From contig CAWAJF010000003.1 in assembly GCA_963782345.1 (NCBI GenBank), positions 62,001 through 126,000 of the forward strand: 64,000 nucleotides of DNA. Reading direction: 5' to 3'. Position numbers and translations under genes: made by a program. The DNA is from DASUPK01 sp963782345 (GTDB lineage Bacteria; Actinomycetota; Thermoleophilia; Solirubrobacterales; 70-9). Below are positions 1 to 8,158 of this stretch, piece by piece; the first letter of the stretch is position 1, and each line of letters opens with the position of its first letter. The notes beneath the pieces were generated by a model, which was not told where the DNA came from, did not search any database, and saw only the letters and a list, made by a program, of their open reading frames with translations.

Positions 1-602
1 ACTCGTTGCGTCCTCTCTGGGATCTGGACCTCACGGACCACGCGCTCGCAGCGGTCTCGACCGTCTTCCCGGCTAGGAGTGGGGACGGCGGCATTGCGAG
101 GCGCTCGGGCATCGCCCGGCCGGAGCTCTACTTCAGCACGCGGCGTGATGCTGGTGAACCTCGCCCGTCTGAGAGCCGAGCCTGCACCCCGCGCGCCCTG
201 GACTATGCGCTCGGAAACTGCGATCCGAACTGGTTCTTCGACATGTCCTCTCGAAGATCAGGAGACGGCTCGAAGTACGTCGCCGTGAATGCCGAGCAGC
301 TGACGTTCCTCGATCAAGACGTGCTCAACGCCGTTGTTCGCCGACTCACGACTCGAGCTGCACCCTCGCTGGAATTGCACCGACAACGTGATCCACTCTC
401 CGTTCAGCGACGAGTTCTACTGCGAGAGGACCAGAGAGGAGGCGGTCCGGAATCCGGCGATCCGGCACTTCAACGGCGGCGCACAAAGCAAGCCATGGGC
501 GCCGGATGGCATCCGGAGGATCGAAGGCTCTATTGGTCATATCGAATCGAACGCCCTGGGCCGGCGGAGGCGCCTAAGAGGATCCGCCGGTCAGCTCGGT
601 GA
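1..602 (+). pseudogene. GT8-family glycosyltransferase remnant, frameshifted, 5' end outside the window
   Basis: The family's landmarks appear in order but in alternating reading frames. LRPLWDLDL and ELYFS lie in the frame of position 6, GVMLVNLARLRAE (about 142-180) in the next frame, FLDQDVLNAVV (about 295-327) back in the first, LHPRWNC and HFNGG..KPW (about 355-500) in the second, and LYWSYRIERPGP with the stop at 602 in the first. GT8 enzymes (LgtC/glycogenin-like retaining transferases) carry exactly this DQDxLN ... HFxG..KPW series. The DxD metal motif would lie left of the window. Four frame changes in 600 bases suggest a decayed gene rather than one sequencing error. The tail overlaps the convergent hydrolase gene by about 29 bases. 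The donor and acceptor are unknown. Confidence 0.72.
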
Positions 603-1599
603 AGGCCTGCCAGGACGGCTTCGCGGAGCCGTCGAGCTCGAACAGCCCGCAGTGGCCGGGCCAGGACGGGCCCGGCGTGTCGTTCAGCGCGAACCAGATC
701 ACGCCCTCCAGGCCGAGCCGCTCTCTGGCCTCGGCGGCGAGCTCGAAGGTCTGGGTCAGGTAGCCGGCCTGCCGTGCGGGGCCTACCGTGAGGCCGGAGG
801 GCAGACCCGCCGAGGCCCAGCCGACCTCCGTGATCCAGAGGGGGGCATTCTCGTCACCGAAGCTGTCCATCAGGTCCCGGAGCTCTCCCGTTGAGTCGAG
901 CGCCTTCGCGGGAGTCGCCGCATAGGCGTGGATCGCCGCCGCGTCGAAGAGGGTTCTGGCGTGGCCCCGGTAGAGCGCCGCCATGAAGTCGTCCATCGCG
1001 ATCCCGCCCCGCGGCGTCGGGAAGAGGCCGCCGAGCACGACTCGCGCCCGCGGGTCGCCAACGTGGAGCGCCGTGTCGAAGCCCCGCAGCAGCGCAAGGT
1101 AGTCGCCCGAGTCGGGGGTGGGCTTCCAGAAGAGGGGCGAGTTGGGCTCGTTCCAGGCCTCCCAGTCGACGATCGGCAGCTTCGAGATGCCGGGGTTCTG
1201 CTTCCAGAAGGTCCCGTCCGAGCCGTAGCGGCGAGCCGCCGCCCGGACGAAGTCCTCGAAGTCGCCCAGCCGCGATCCCAGCGGCGGGTACTCGGGGGTC
1301 GGCTCCGCCCAGGTGGGCGAGCTGTAGACGGTCGCCAGCACGCGGATGCCGTTCTTCGCGGCCTCGCCGACGACGCTGTCGTAGTGGCTCCAGTCGTAGG
1401 GCGCGTCCGGGCCCGACTGCACCGATCCCCAGGCCAGGTTGATCCGCAGCGTTCCGACCCTCCCGTCGCCCATCCGAGCGAGCTCGGCGGCGCCGGGCAG
1501 CGGCTCGGCGGAGATCACGCCATAGAACCCGCGCGGGACGCGCGGCGCGCCATCGCCGCCTCCGCCGCACCCGGCCAGAACCACGGCGAGGAGCAGCAC
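574..1599 (-). CDS. Secreted lipoprotein glycoside hydrolase, GH5/GH39-like (clan A fold)
   Basis: The 341-residue protein has a lipobox (VVLAGC) followed by a Gly-rich linker, then a TIM-barrel hydrolase. WEAWNEPN supplies the likely acid/base Glu and ITEVGWAS the likely nucleophile Glu, the paired strand-4 and strand-7 signature of clan GH-A. The C-terminus (VIWFALNDTPG, GLFELDGSAKPSWQAF) resembles beta-xylosidase or cellulase-like proteins. It should be anchored outside the membrane and cut a beta-glycoside; the substrate cannot be read from sequence. The GTG start at 1599 gives a signal peptide with no positive n-region. A CTG at 1626, overlapping the TGA of the upstream ABC ATPase, would add LRLRGATLG and make a normal lipoprotein signal. 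Confidence 0.8.
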   Translation of the reverse strand: MLLLAVVLAGCGGGGDGAPRVPRGFYGVISAEPLPGAAELARMGDGRVGTLRINLAWGSVQSGPDAPYDWSHYDSVVGEAAKNGIRVLATVYSSPTWAEPTPEYPPLGSRLGDFEDFVRAAARRYGSDGTFWKQNPGISKLPIVDWEAWNEPNSPLFWKPTPDSGDYLALLRGFDTALHVGDPRARVVLGGLFPTPRGGIAMDDFMAALYRGHARTLFDAAAIHAYAATPAKALDSTGELRDLMDSFGDENAPLWITEVGWASAGLPSGLTVGPARQAGYLTQTFELAAEARERLGLEGVIWFALNDTPGPSWPGHCGLFELDGSAKPSWQAFTELTGGSS

Positions 1600-1622
1600 A
1601 CCGAGGGTGGCGCCGCGAAGCC

Positions 1623-2393
1623 TCAGTGCTCCAGCACCTGGCCGAGGAAGCGCTTCGTCCGTTCCTCCTTCGGGTCGTCGATCACCTGCTTGGCCGGTCC
1701 CTGCTCCACGATCACGCCCTCGTCCATGAAGATGACCTCGTTCGAGACATCGCGCGCGAACCCCATCTCATGGGTGACCACCAGCATCGTCATCCCCTCC
1801 TTCGCGAGCTCGCGCATCACGTCGAGGACGTCCTGGACGAGCTCGGGATCCAGGGCGCTGGTCACCTCGTCGAAGAGCATCAGCTTGGGATCCATCGCCA
1901 ACGCTCGGGCGATTGCAACCCGCTGCTGCTGGCCACCCGATAGCCGAGCCGGATACTCGTCGACTTTGTCGCCCAGCCCGACGCGCTCGAGGAGCTCCGC
2001 CGCCCGCCGATGGGCCTCGTCGGGCCTGCGGTCGAGCACGATCCGCTGCGCCAGCGCGATGTTCTCGGTCGCCGTCATGTGCGGGAACAGGTTGAAGTGC
2101 TGGAAGACCATCCCGATCTTGGCCCGGGAATCGACGATCTCGGAGTCACGCAGCTCGTGGAGCTTCTCGCCGACCTGCCGGTAGCCGACCAGGTCGCCAT
2201 CCACCCAGATGCGGCCGGCGTTGATCTTCTCGAGGTGGTTGATGGTGCGGAGGAGGGTGGACTTCCCGGAGCCCGATGGCCCGATCAGGACGAACACCTC
2301 CCCCTGGTTCACCTCCATCGAGATCCCGTTGAGCACCTTGAGGCGCCCGAAGGACTTGTGGACTCCCTCGACCTTCACGATCGGCTCGGTCAT
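1623..2393 (-). CDS. Polar amino-acid ABC transporter, ATP-binding subunit (GlnQ-like)
   Basis: This 256-residue cytoplasmic ATPase powers the importer formed with the two upstream genes. The Walker A (GPSGSGKST), Q-loop (MVFQHFNLFPH), signature (LSGGQQQR) and Walker B (LMLFDEVTSALDPE) are complete and spaced as in the GlnQ/HisP family. The start chosen is the ATG at 2393 (MTEPIVKVEG), because it overlaps the permease stop as TGATG, which predicts translational coupling. A longer in-frame start at 2465 would add a basic, unconserved leader inside the permease gene. The transported amino acid is not determined. Confidence 0.95.
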   Translation of the reverse strand: MTEPIVKVEGVHKSFGRLKVLNGISMEVNQGEVFVLIGPSGSGKSTLLRTINHLEKINAGRIWVDGDLVGYRQVGEKLHELRDSEIVDSRAKIGMVFQHFNLFPHMTATENIALAQRIVLDRRPDEAHRRAAELLERVGLGDKVDEYPARLSGGQQQRVAIARALAMDPKLMLFDEVTSALDPELVQDVLDVMRELAKEGMTMLVVTHEMGFARDVSNEVIFMDEGVIVEQGPAKQVIDDPKEERTKRFLGQVLEH

Positions 2394-3376
2394 CAGCGCG
2401 CGCCTCCGGACCGAGCTGTACCTCGCTCGAGCAGCTCGTCGGACTTGGCGCGACGGCCCAGCCACCCGGAGCGGATCTGCTCGAACAGGGTTGTCGGCTC
2501 ATCCCTCGTGCGACCCCGTCCGTAGTGACGCTCGAGGAAGAACTGACCGATCGACAGGACCGTGGTCATCGCCAGATACCAGATCGAGGCCACGAGCAGG
2601 AGCGGGATCTGCTGGAAGTTCTGCGCGTAGATGAGCTGGACGGAGTAGAGAAGCTCGGGAACGGCGATCACGCTTGCCAAGGATGTGTACTTGAGCATCG
2701 AGATCGTCTCGTTCCCGGTCGGTGGGATGATCACCCGCATCGCCTGTGGCAGCACGATGTGTCGCAGCGTCTGCAATCGCGTCATGCCCAGAGCCTTGGC
2801 GGCGTCGCCCTGGCCCTCCTCGACGGAGATGATGCCCGCGCGCACGATCTCCGACATGTAGGCGCCCTCGTTCAGGCCCAACCCCAGCATCGCCGCAACG
2901 AAGAGCGTGATGAAGTCATTCGCGTTCAGGTGGATGAACGAGGGGCCGAACGGGATCCCGAGATCGATCGTCGGGTAGAGCGCCGAGATGAACGCCCAGA
3001 AGAGGATTTGGACGAGAACGGGTGTGCCGCGAAAGATCCAGACGTAGAACCAGGCCGTCCCGCGTATCAGCCAGTTCGGAGAGAGCCGCATCACCGCCAG
3101 CAGCACCCCGAGCACGACGCCGAGGAGCATCGCCACCACGGTCAGCTCGATGGTCACTCTGACGCCGTCGAGAATCCTGTGGTCGAACAGGTAGCTCCCG
3201 ACGACGTCCCACTTGAAGTTGGGGTTGTCGATCGCCGACCGGATCAGCGACGCCGCGATCAGCGCGACGATCGCCGCCGCGATCCAGCGTCCCGGATGGC
3301 GAACCGGAACCGCCTGGATCTCCTCAGGCGGCTCCGGTCCTAGTGCCTCTGCTTGTGTGCCGGGGGTAGCTGCCAC
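2393..3376 (-). CDS. Polar amino-acid ABC transporter permease (HisM/GlnP family)
   Basis: This 327-residue inner-membrane protein has several hydrophobic segments. The first is near residues 30-47, and the permease core begins near residue 70 (GVRVTIELTVVAML). The EAA loop that docks the ATPase is visible as GDAAKALGMTRLQTLRHIVLPQA. The N-terminal 30 and C-terminal 45 residues are polar extensions beyond the usual length. Only one permease is encoded, so it probably works as a homodimer. It sits between the binding-protein gene (24-base gap) and the ATPase gene (1-base overlap), the usual three-gene importer. Confidence 0.94.
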   Translation of the reverse strand: MAATPGTQAEALGPEPPEEIQAVPVRHPGRWIAAAIVALIAASLIRSAIDNPNFKWDVVGSYLFDHRILDGVRVTIELTVVAMLLGVVLGVLLAVMRLSPNWLIRGTAWFYVWIFRGTPVLVQILFWAFISALYPTIDLGIPFGPSFIHLNANDFITLFVAAMLGLGLNEGAYMSEIVRAGIISVEEGQGDAAKALGMTRLQTLRHIVLPQAMRVIIPPTGNETISMLKYTSLASVIAVPELLYSVQLIYAQNFQQIPLLLVASIWYLAMTTVLSIGQFFLERHYGRGRTRDEPTTLFEQIRSGWLGRRAKSDELLERGTARSGGAR

Positions 3377-3400
3377 CGGCTTTCCTCCGGCTCCTTCCGG

Positions 3401-4315
3401 CTAGCTGGTCGCTCCGTTGATCTGCGGACTACTGATCGCCGCGTCCGGCAGCTGCCAGTAATCGAAGATCTTCTGCATGGTGCCGTCGTCGTACAGTGCC
3501 TTGACGGCATCGAGCAGGGGCTGGGCCAGGGGGCTGCCCTTCTTCATCGCGATCCCGTAGGGCGCGACGCCGTACGCCTGGCCGAGCTTGAACTTGCCGT
3601 TGGACTGCTCGACGATGTACGCCGCCACCGGGGAATCGGCCATGCCGAGCTCCGCGCGTCCGCTCGAGATCGCCAGGTTCGCCCCGTTCTGGTCCGGATA
3701 GACCTGGACGTCGACCTTGCACTTCTGTGCCTGGCCCTGGGCGTCCTCCTGCTGCGTCGTTCCCTTCTCCACCGCGACCGAGTGATCGCAGAGGTCGGCC
3801 AGGCCCTTCGGATCGAGATTGGCGTCCGCCGAGGAGTAGAACGACGTGCCCGCCTGGGCGTAGGTGACGAAATCGTTGGTCTTCTGCCGGTCGAGCGTGT
3901 CGGTGAAGGACGAGATGCCCAGGTCGTACTTGCCGGCGGTCAGGCCCGGCAGGATGCTGTCGAAGGGCGTGTTCTCCACCTTCGCGTTGAGACCCATCAC
4001 CTGGCCCAGCGCCTTGGAGATGTCCGCGTCGGCGCCGATCACGGTCGTGTTGTCGCTCTTGCCGAAGAACTCCATCGGCGGATAGGTCGCGTCCGACGCG
4101 ATCGACAGCTGGCCGCTCTGCGAAACGGCGGATGCCGCCGCGGATGCGATGCCGGCGTCCTTGGCGACGTTGATGCCCGGCGTGGCGGTCAACTCGCCAC
4201 CCGCCGCGGTCGTGCCCGTCGTGCCGTTGTCGTTGTTGCTGCTCCCGCAGCCCGCTGCCACCGTGACGGCGGCGAAAGCGACCACTGCGATCAGCGCGGT
4301 AAGTCGGGATCTCAT
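3401..4315 (-). CDS. Amino-acid ABC transporter substrate-binding lipoprotein
   Basis: The 304-residue protein starts with a lipoprotein signal (MRSRLTALIAVVAF...AAGC) and a low-complexity Ser/Asn/Thr linker. The family-3 solute-binding fold follows: LSIASDATYPPMEFFG at the first strand, then GADADISKALGQVMG and the hinge region FDSILPGLTAGKYDLGISSFTDT. It captures a polar amino acid outside the membrane and delivers it to the downstream permease/ATPase. A strong GGAGGAG ribosome-binding sequence lies a few bases before the ATG. It is the first gene of the operon; a dispersed repeat sits about 60 bases upstream. Confidence 0.94.
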   Translation of the reverse strand: MRSRLTALIAVVAFAAVTVAAGCGSSNNDNGTTGTTAAGGELTATPGINVAKDAGIASAAASAVSQSGQLSIASDATYPPMEFFGKSDNTTVIGADADISKALGQVMGLNAKVENTPFDSILPGLTAGKYDLGISSFTDTLDRQKTNDFVTYAQAGTSFYSSADANLDPKGLADLCDHSVAVEKGTTQQEDAQGQAQKCKVDVQVYPDQNGANLAISSGRAELGMADSPVAAYIVEQSNGKFKLGQAYGVAPYGIAMKKGSPLAQPLLDAVKALYDDGTMQKIFDYWQLPDAAISSPQINGATS

Positions 4316-4378
4316 TTTTCTCCTCCCCTAAGGGGTCGTGTAAACAGGACCGGACCCTATCTGAGCAGTGGGAACAAG

Positions 4379-4420
4379 ACGGGTTGCTCCTCGCCCGCTC
4401 GGAGCACCCTCTCGCATCAG
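4379..4420 (-). repeat. Dispersed repeat A, copy 1
   Basis: Read on the minus strand, this is a variant of the roughly 45-bp element found at 6705, 11591 and 56407: GCGAGAGGGTGCTCCGAG, then a short centre, then GAGGAGCAACCCGT. The flanks pair as a hairpin (GGTGCTCC with GGAGCAACC, one bulge). This copy lies 63 bases upstream of the amino-acid binding-protein start instead of touching it, between that gene and the divergent cysM. Confidence 0.75.
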
Positions 4421-4463
4421 CTTCGCCGAATCACTTCACTTTCTGAAGTATGCTGATGGCGAG

Positions 4464-5432
4464 ATGAGCACCGAGCATCTCCTCAATCGTCCCTGCGGCG
4501 GCCACTTCGAGAACGTACTCGAGGCGATCGGCAACACGCCGCTGGTCGAGCTGCCCCGCCTCACCCCGAAGCCCGGGGTCCGGCTCTGGGCGAAGCTCGA
4601 GGGCCGGAACCCAACCGGCTCCGTGAAGGACCGGGTCGCCAAGTACATGATCGAGGACGCCGAGTCGCGCGGTGCGATCGAGCCGGGCCACACGATCTTC
4701 GAGCCGACCTCCGGGAACACAGGCATCTCGCTGGCGATGATCTGCCGCCGTAAGGGCTATCCGCTCAAGGTGGTGATGCCCGACAACGTCACCGAGGAGC
4801 GCACCCAGCTGCTGCGGATGTACGGCGCCGAGATCGTCTACTCGGAGGGCGCCAAGGGATCCAACGGGGCCGTCGAGCTCGCCCTCGAGATGGCGGAGGA
4901 CGACGCCTCGTACTACATGCCCTACCAGTACGGGAACGAGGCCAACCCGCGCGCCCACTACGAGGGCACCGCGAAGGAGATCCTCGACGAGCTGGACGAG
5001 GTGACCGCTTTCGTCGGCGGCCTCGGGACCGGTGGCACCCTGATGGGCAACGGGCGCCGGTTCAAGGAGCACGACCCCGAGACGAAGATCGTCGCGGCCG
5101 AGCCGATGCAGGGCGAGCTCGTCCAGGGCCTTCGCTCCCTCGACGACGGCTTCATCCCGCCGATCATCGACCTCAACCTGCTGGACCGGAAGATCATGGT
5201 CTCGAACATGGACGCGATCATCTGGACCCGCAAGCTCCTCCACGAAGAGGGCATGTTCGCCGGGGTCTCCGCGGGCGCCATCGCCTACGTCGCGCACCGG
5301 ATCGCCGGGGAGCTCGACGAGGGCAACGTCGTCTTCCTCGTCCCGGACGACGGCTGGAAGTACCTCTCCTCGGGCGTCTACACGAAGCCGATCGAGGAGC
5401 TCAAGGACATCGACTCCACCGTCTGGTGGTAG
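4464..5432 (+). CDS. cysM: Cysteine synthase, CysM (CysO-dependent) type
   Basis: This is a 322-residue PLP enzyme of the beta-replacement family. The PLP lysine lies in NPTGSVKDRVAKYM and the phosphate-binding loop is EPTSGNTGISLA. GLGTGGTLMGNGRRFKEH and the C-terminal DDGWKYLSSGVYT match the mycobacterial CysM (O-phosphoserine sulfhydrylase using CysO thiocarboxylate) better than CysK; that comparison is from memory. The start at 4464 is chosen because MSTEHLLNRP directly precedes the conserved LEAIGNTPLVEL; an upstream ATG at 4368 would run through repeat A. A Mec-type peptidase two genes downstream supports the CysO pathway, but no CysO carrier is visible in the window. Confidence 0.9.
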   Translation: MSTEHLLNRPCGGHFENVLEAIGNTPLVELPRLTPKPGVRLWAKLEGRNPTGSVKDRVAKYMIEDAESRGAIEPGHTIFEPTSGNTGISLAMICRRKGYPLKVVMPDNVTEERTQLLRMYGAEIVYSEGAKGSNGAVELALEMAEDDASYYMPYQYGNEANPRAHYEGTAKEILDELDEVTAFVGGLGTGGTLMGNGRRFKEHDPETKIVAAEPMQGELVQGLRSLDDGFIPPIIDLNLLDRKIMVSNMDAIIWTRKLLHEEGMFAGVSAGAIAYVAHRIAGELDEGNVVFLVPDDGWKYLSSGVYTKPIEELKDIDSTVWW

Positions 5433-5440
5433 CCAAGACC

Positions 5441-5496
5441 GGGGTCAGGTCTTGCAGCCAACACAATGTCGTATGTCGTATGCAAGACCTGACCCC
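5441..5496. repeat. Long palindrome, family C copy 1 (REP-like)
   Basis: A perfect 16-bp inverted repeat (GGGGTCAGGTCTTGCA at 5441-5456, its complement at 5481-5496) encloses a 24-base loop. It lies 8 bases after the cysM stop and just before the next gene. The same arm sequence recurs at 37161-37211 with a different loop. I recall this arm from unrelated bacteria as part of REP or small non-autonomous elements, but could not check. It could also act as a transcript-end stabiliser for cysM. Confidence 0.85.
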
Positions 5497-5501
5497 TTGA
5501 G

Positions 5502-6311
5502 TTGAGCGTGACTGATCCGGACGCAGCCAAGCGTGTCGTTACGCGCGTGAAGAAGCTCGCGGCCGAGTTCGAGCCGCCGAGCTTCGAGCACGTGCCGCAT
5601 CCCGACGCCGCCCTCTTTCTCTCCGCGATCGACCACCAGACGGGCTACACCGAGCCGCACATGGTGGACGGGGAGGGCCCCTACGAGGGCAGCGACCTGC
5701 TCTGGGCGCTCGGCCTGCGCGCCGAGCGGCGAGCCGCGGGCGCCCTCACCGCTCCCTCCCTGATCGGCGTGCCGGCGGAGGCGATCGCCGCGGTCTTCCG
5801 CGCCGGCCAGGACAATCTGCACGACCCCGAGCGGCGGGCGAAGCTCTGGGATGACCTCTCCAAGGGGATGCTGAAGAGCTACGCCGGGCAGGCCGAGCAG
5901 CTGATCGAGGCCTCCGGCGGGAAGCTGGCCGGGCAGGGGGGCGCCCTCGTCCGCCTCAGCGAGTTCGACGCCTTCGCCGATCCTCTCCGCAAGAAGGCCT
6001 TCCTCGTCTGCAAGATCTGGGAGCGGCGCGGCTGGCTGGAGGTCTCGGACCCCGAGTCCTGGGAGGTCTCGGCCGACAACGTCCTGATGCGCCTCGCCCT
6101 GCGCTCCGGACTGGTGGCCGAGGGCGACGTCGACGAGGTCCGCGAGGCGACGAGGGACGCCTTCAAGCAGGTGGCCGAGCAGGCCAAGGTCTCGCCGCCG
6201 GTGCTCGACGACCTGCTCTGGCAGCGCGGTCGCGAGGATCCCGACCTGCTCGGGAACGAAGGCGGCGACCTCTCCGAGCCGCCGCGCCGCGAGGGCATCG
6301 TCTTCTACTAG
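5502..6311 (+). CDS. Conserved protein of unknown function, possibly HhH-GPD/AGOG-like
   Basis: A 269-residue, mostly helical soluble protein with no signal or membrane segment. Notable blocks are SAIDHQTGYTEPHMVDGEGP, YEGSDLLWALGLRAE, DPLRKKAFLVCKIWERRGW, NVLMRLALRSGLV and PPVLDDLLWQRGRED. The Lys-rich helix followed by a D/N-x-x-x-R-x-x-x-R-x-G segment and the terminal LWxxGRE resemble archaeal AGOG-type DNA glycosylases, but this is pattern memory, not a match. The start is TTG at 5502 or GTG at 5508. It sits between cysM and mec, with a 2-base gap to mec, so the two are cotranscribed; a role in sulfur or base salvage cannot be decided. Confidence 0.75.
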   Translation: MSVTDPDAAKRVVTRVKKLAAEFEPPSFEHVPHPDAALFLSAIDHQTGYTEPHMVDGEGPYEGSDLLWALGLRAERRAAGALTAPSLIGVPAEAIAAVFRAGQDNLHDPERRAKLWDDLSKGMLKSYAGQAEQLIEASGGKLAGQGGALVRLSEFDAFADPLRKKAFLVCKIWERRGWLEVSDPESWEVSADNVLMRLALRSGLVAEGDVDEVREATRDAFKQVAEQAKVSPPVLDDLLWQRGREDPDLLGNEGGDLSEPPRREGIVFY

Positions 6312-6313
6312 CG

Positions 6314-6706
6314 ATGAGGATCCCGACGGAGATCTACGACGAGCTCCTTCGGCACGCCCGTGAGGAGGCGCCGAATGAATGCTGTGGGCTGATCGGCGGA
6401 TCCGACGGCGTGGCGAGGAGCCTCTACCGAGCGCGCAACGCCGAAGCCAGTCCGCTGCGCTACAACCTCGACCCCCAGGATCAGTTCCGGATCATGGCCG
6501 AGATGGACGAGAAGGGGGAGGAGCTCTCGGCGATCTATCACTCCCACACTGAGAGCCCGGCCTACCCGTCGCAGACGGACATCAACCTGGCTTCCTATCC
6601 CGACGCGCTCTATCTGATCGTCTCGCTTGCCGAGGGCGAGAAGGACCTGCGCGGGTATCGGATCGAGGACGGCGAGGTCACCGAGGTCGGTCTAGAAGTG
6701 GAGTGA
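6314..6706 (+). CDS. mec: Mec-type JAMM/MPN+ metalloprotease (CysO-cysteine peptidase family)
   Basis: The 130-residue protein is a minimal JAB1/MPN+ domain. The zinc signature is intact: an upstream Glu in PNECCGLIGG and HSHTESPAYPSQTD, which is H-x-H-x7-S-x2-D. In Mycobacterium the Mec enzyme frees cysteine from the CysO-cysteine adduct made by CysM, and the genes are neighbours, as here. By that analogy it completes a protein-carrier cysteine route. The gene starts 2 bases after the previous stop, and its own stop overlaps repeat A copy 2. Confidence 0.88.
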   Translation: MRIPTEIYDELLRHAREEAPNECCGLIGGSDGVARSLYRARNAEASPLRYNLDPQDQFRIMAEMDEKGEELSAIYHSHTESPAYPSQTDINLASYPDALYLIVSLAEGEKDLRGYRIEDGEVTEVGLEVE

Positions 6707-6749
6707 TGCGAGGGTGGTCCGCAGGCGAAGCCGAGGAGCAACCCGTTTG
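6705..6749 (+). repeat. Dispersed repeat A, copy 2 (abuts a start codon)
   Basis: The element begins at the mec stop codon (TGATGCGAGGGTGG) and ends CGAGGAGCAACCCGTTTG, immediately followed by the ATG at 6750. The centre is CAGGCGAAGC. GAGGAG lies 11 bases before the ATG and can serve as its ribosome-binding sequence. It is homologous to copies at 4379, 11591 and 56407. Confidence 0.8.
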
Positions 6750-7244
6750 ATGTCGCTCGTCTGCCCCCGTTGCGCGCTCGCCCATCCGATCAGCGAGCGG
6801 TTCTGCCGCAAATGCGGGATGCCCTTGGTCTACGCCGGCACCCGGGAGGAGGAGCCGATCACCGATGCGCACGAGCGGGCGCGAAAGGTGCGGCCGCAGT
6901 ACGCGCACGGCGACCTCGTCCGGGTGACCGGCGCCCGGAACATGGCCGACGGGGAGCTGATCCAATCGATCCTGCTCGACCATGGAATTCCCTCGATGCT
7001 GCGCCGGGCCCGAGGCTTCGACGTGCCGGACTTCCTGGCCGCCGGACCGCGCGACGTGATGGTCCCGGAGTCCGGCTACGAGACGGCGCGCGAGGTGCTC
7101 GCGGGGAGCGACATGCTCAGCGCAGAGGCCGCGCCCGGCTCACTGCCCGGGATCGGGTCTCCAGCGCGGCTCGCGCTGGGCCTGATTGCGGCCGTTGGAG
7201 TTGCCGCCGCGATCGTCTACCTCTTCTATCTCGCGTTCGGCTGA
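6750..7244 (+). CDS. Zinc-ribbon, DUF2007-like protein with C-terminal membrane anchor
   Basis: In this 164-residue protein a zinc ribbon opens the sequence (CPRCALAH ... FCRKCGMP, residues 4-26). A middle region (GELIQSILLDHGIPSMLRR ... DVMVPESGYETAREVL) matches the DUF2007 'putative signal transducing' fold, which is about 70 residues with a conserved Ala/Leu-rich start. A final hydrophobic segment (LALGLIAAVGVAAAIVYLFYLAF) should anchor it in the membrane. The start at 6750 directly follows repeat A. The 3' end overlaps the convergent gene by 105 bases. Its function is unknown. Confidence 0.82.
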   Translation: MSLVCPRCALAHPISERFCRKCGMPLVYAGTREEEPITDAHERARKVRPQYAHGDLVRVTGARNMADGELIQSILLDHGIPSMLRRARGFDVPDFLAAGPRDVMVPESGYETAREVLAGSDMLSAEAAPGSLPGIGSPARLALGLIAAVGVAAAIVYLFYLAFG

Positions 7245-8108
7245 ACCCGAGCGGCGCGGCCTGGTCGGGTCGAAGCCGAACTCGGGCGGCGTGCCGAGGC
7301 TGAGGTCGAAGTCGGGGCGATCGATCGCGTCGCTCAGCGACGGCGCCTCGAGCGACTCCGCCTGCGGATAGCGGATCTCGTCGAGGTGCATGCGCCAGGC
7401 GCGCTCGATGTCGCGCATGCGCGCTTCGAAGGCCAGCTCCAGGTTTCCCCGCGGCCCCGCTCGATGCAGGCGCGATGCCATTCGGACGCAGGCATCCGGT
7501 CCGGCGTGCCGCTCCAGCATGTCGAAGACGGTGCCGCCCAGGATCAGGGCATCCCGCCGGCTCGGCGGGAAGGAAGGGCGCTCGCCCTCGCGCAGCCTGG
7601 TGATGACCGCGGCCCGATACAGCGGGGTCTGCCCGCTGAAGTACTGAGCGGCCCCCTCGATCAGCCACGCCCAGCGCAGGTAGGTGATGAAGCGGCGCGG
7701 CGTCCACATCGGCGGCAGCGCGGTGTTGTTGGCCGCGAGGACGATCTGGCAGTACATCCTCTCGGCCGTTCCGCGCAGCGCGCGCAGGGAGTCCTCACCG
7801 GCGGATCGCCTCTCCATCCACGAGTCGTTGAGCGTGTGGATCTCGCCGTCCATCGGCCACCCCGCCAGATAGCGGCGCCCCGCCGGCGCCGCCGCCCAGC
7901 GGACGGCGGGCAGCAGCGGGTGCGCCGCCGAGAGCCAGGCCGGGTTGTCGTGCAGGATCACCGTGACGTTGCCGGGCACCTCGGAGAACCGGTCCTCGAG
8001 CCGCAGCCGCAGGTCCTCGAGGGCGTCGAGCACACGGTGCGCGCAGGCGAGATCGGCGTCGTCGTGGCGCGCGGTGAAGCTCAGCGAGTCGGTCTCTATC
8101 CAGGTCAT
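7140..8108 (-). CDS. Peptidase-MA-like protein, apparently lacking HExxH
   Basis: The 322-residue protein resembles the gluzincin 'peptidase MA-like' group: VPGNVTVILHDNPAWL early, AGWPMDGEIHTLND in the middle and WAWLIEGAAQYFSGQTPLYRAAV where the third zinc-ligand Glu normally sits. The position that should carry HExxH reads TAERMYCQIVLAANN, so the two zinc His residues are missing and catalysis is doubtful. There is no signal peptide. The C-terminal 40 residues are charged and unconserved, encoded in the overlap with the convergent zinc-ribbon gene. Confidence 0.6.
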   Translation of the reverse strand: MTWIETDSLSFTARHDDADLACAHRVLDALEDLRLRLEDRFSEVPGNVTVILHDNPAWLSAAHPLLPAVRWAAAPAGRRYLAGWPMDGEIHTLNDSWMERRSAGEDSLRALRGTAERMYCQIVLAANNTALPPMWTPRRFITYLRWAWLIEGAAQYFSGQTPLYRAAVITRLREGERPSFPPSRRDALILGGTVFDMLERHAGPDACVRMASRLHRAGPRGNLELAFEARMRDIERAWRMHLDEIRYPQAESLEAPSLSDAIDRPDFDLSLGTPPEFGFDPTRPRRSGSAEREIEEVDDRGGNSNGRNQAQREPRWRPDPGQ

Positions 8109-8158
8109 GTCACCCGTCGGCCGGTTCGCGGCCGACGGCGGTGTCGGTCGCCTTCAGG

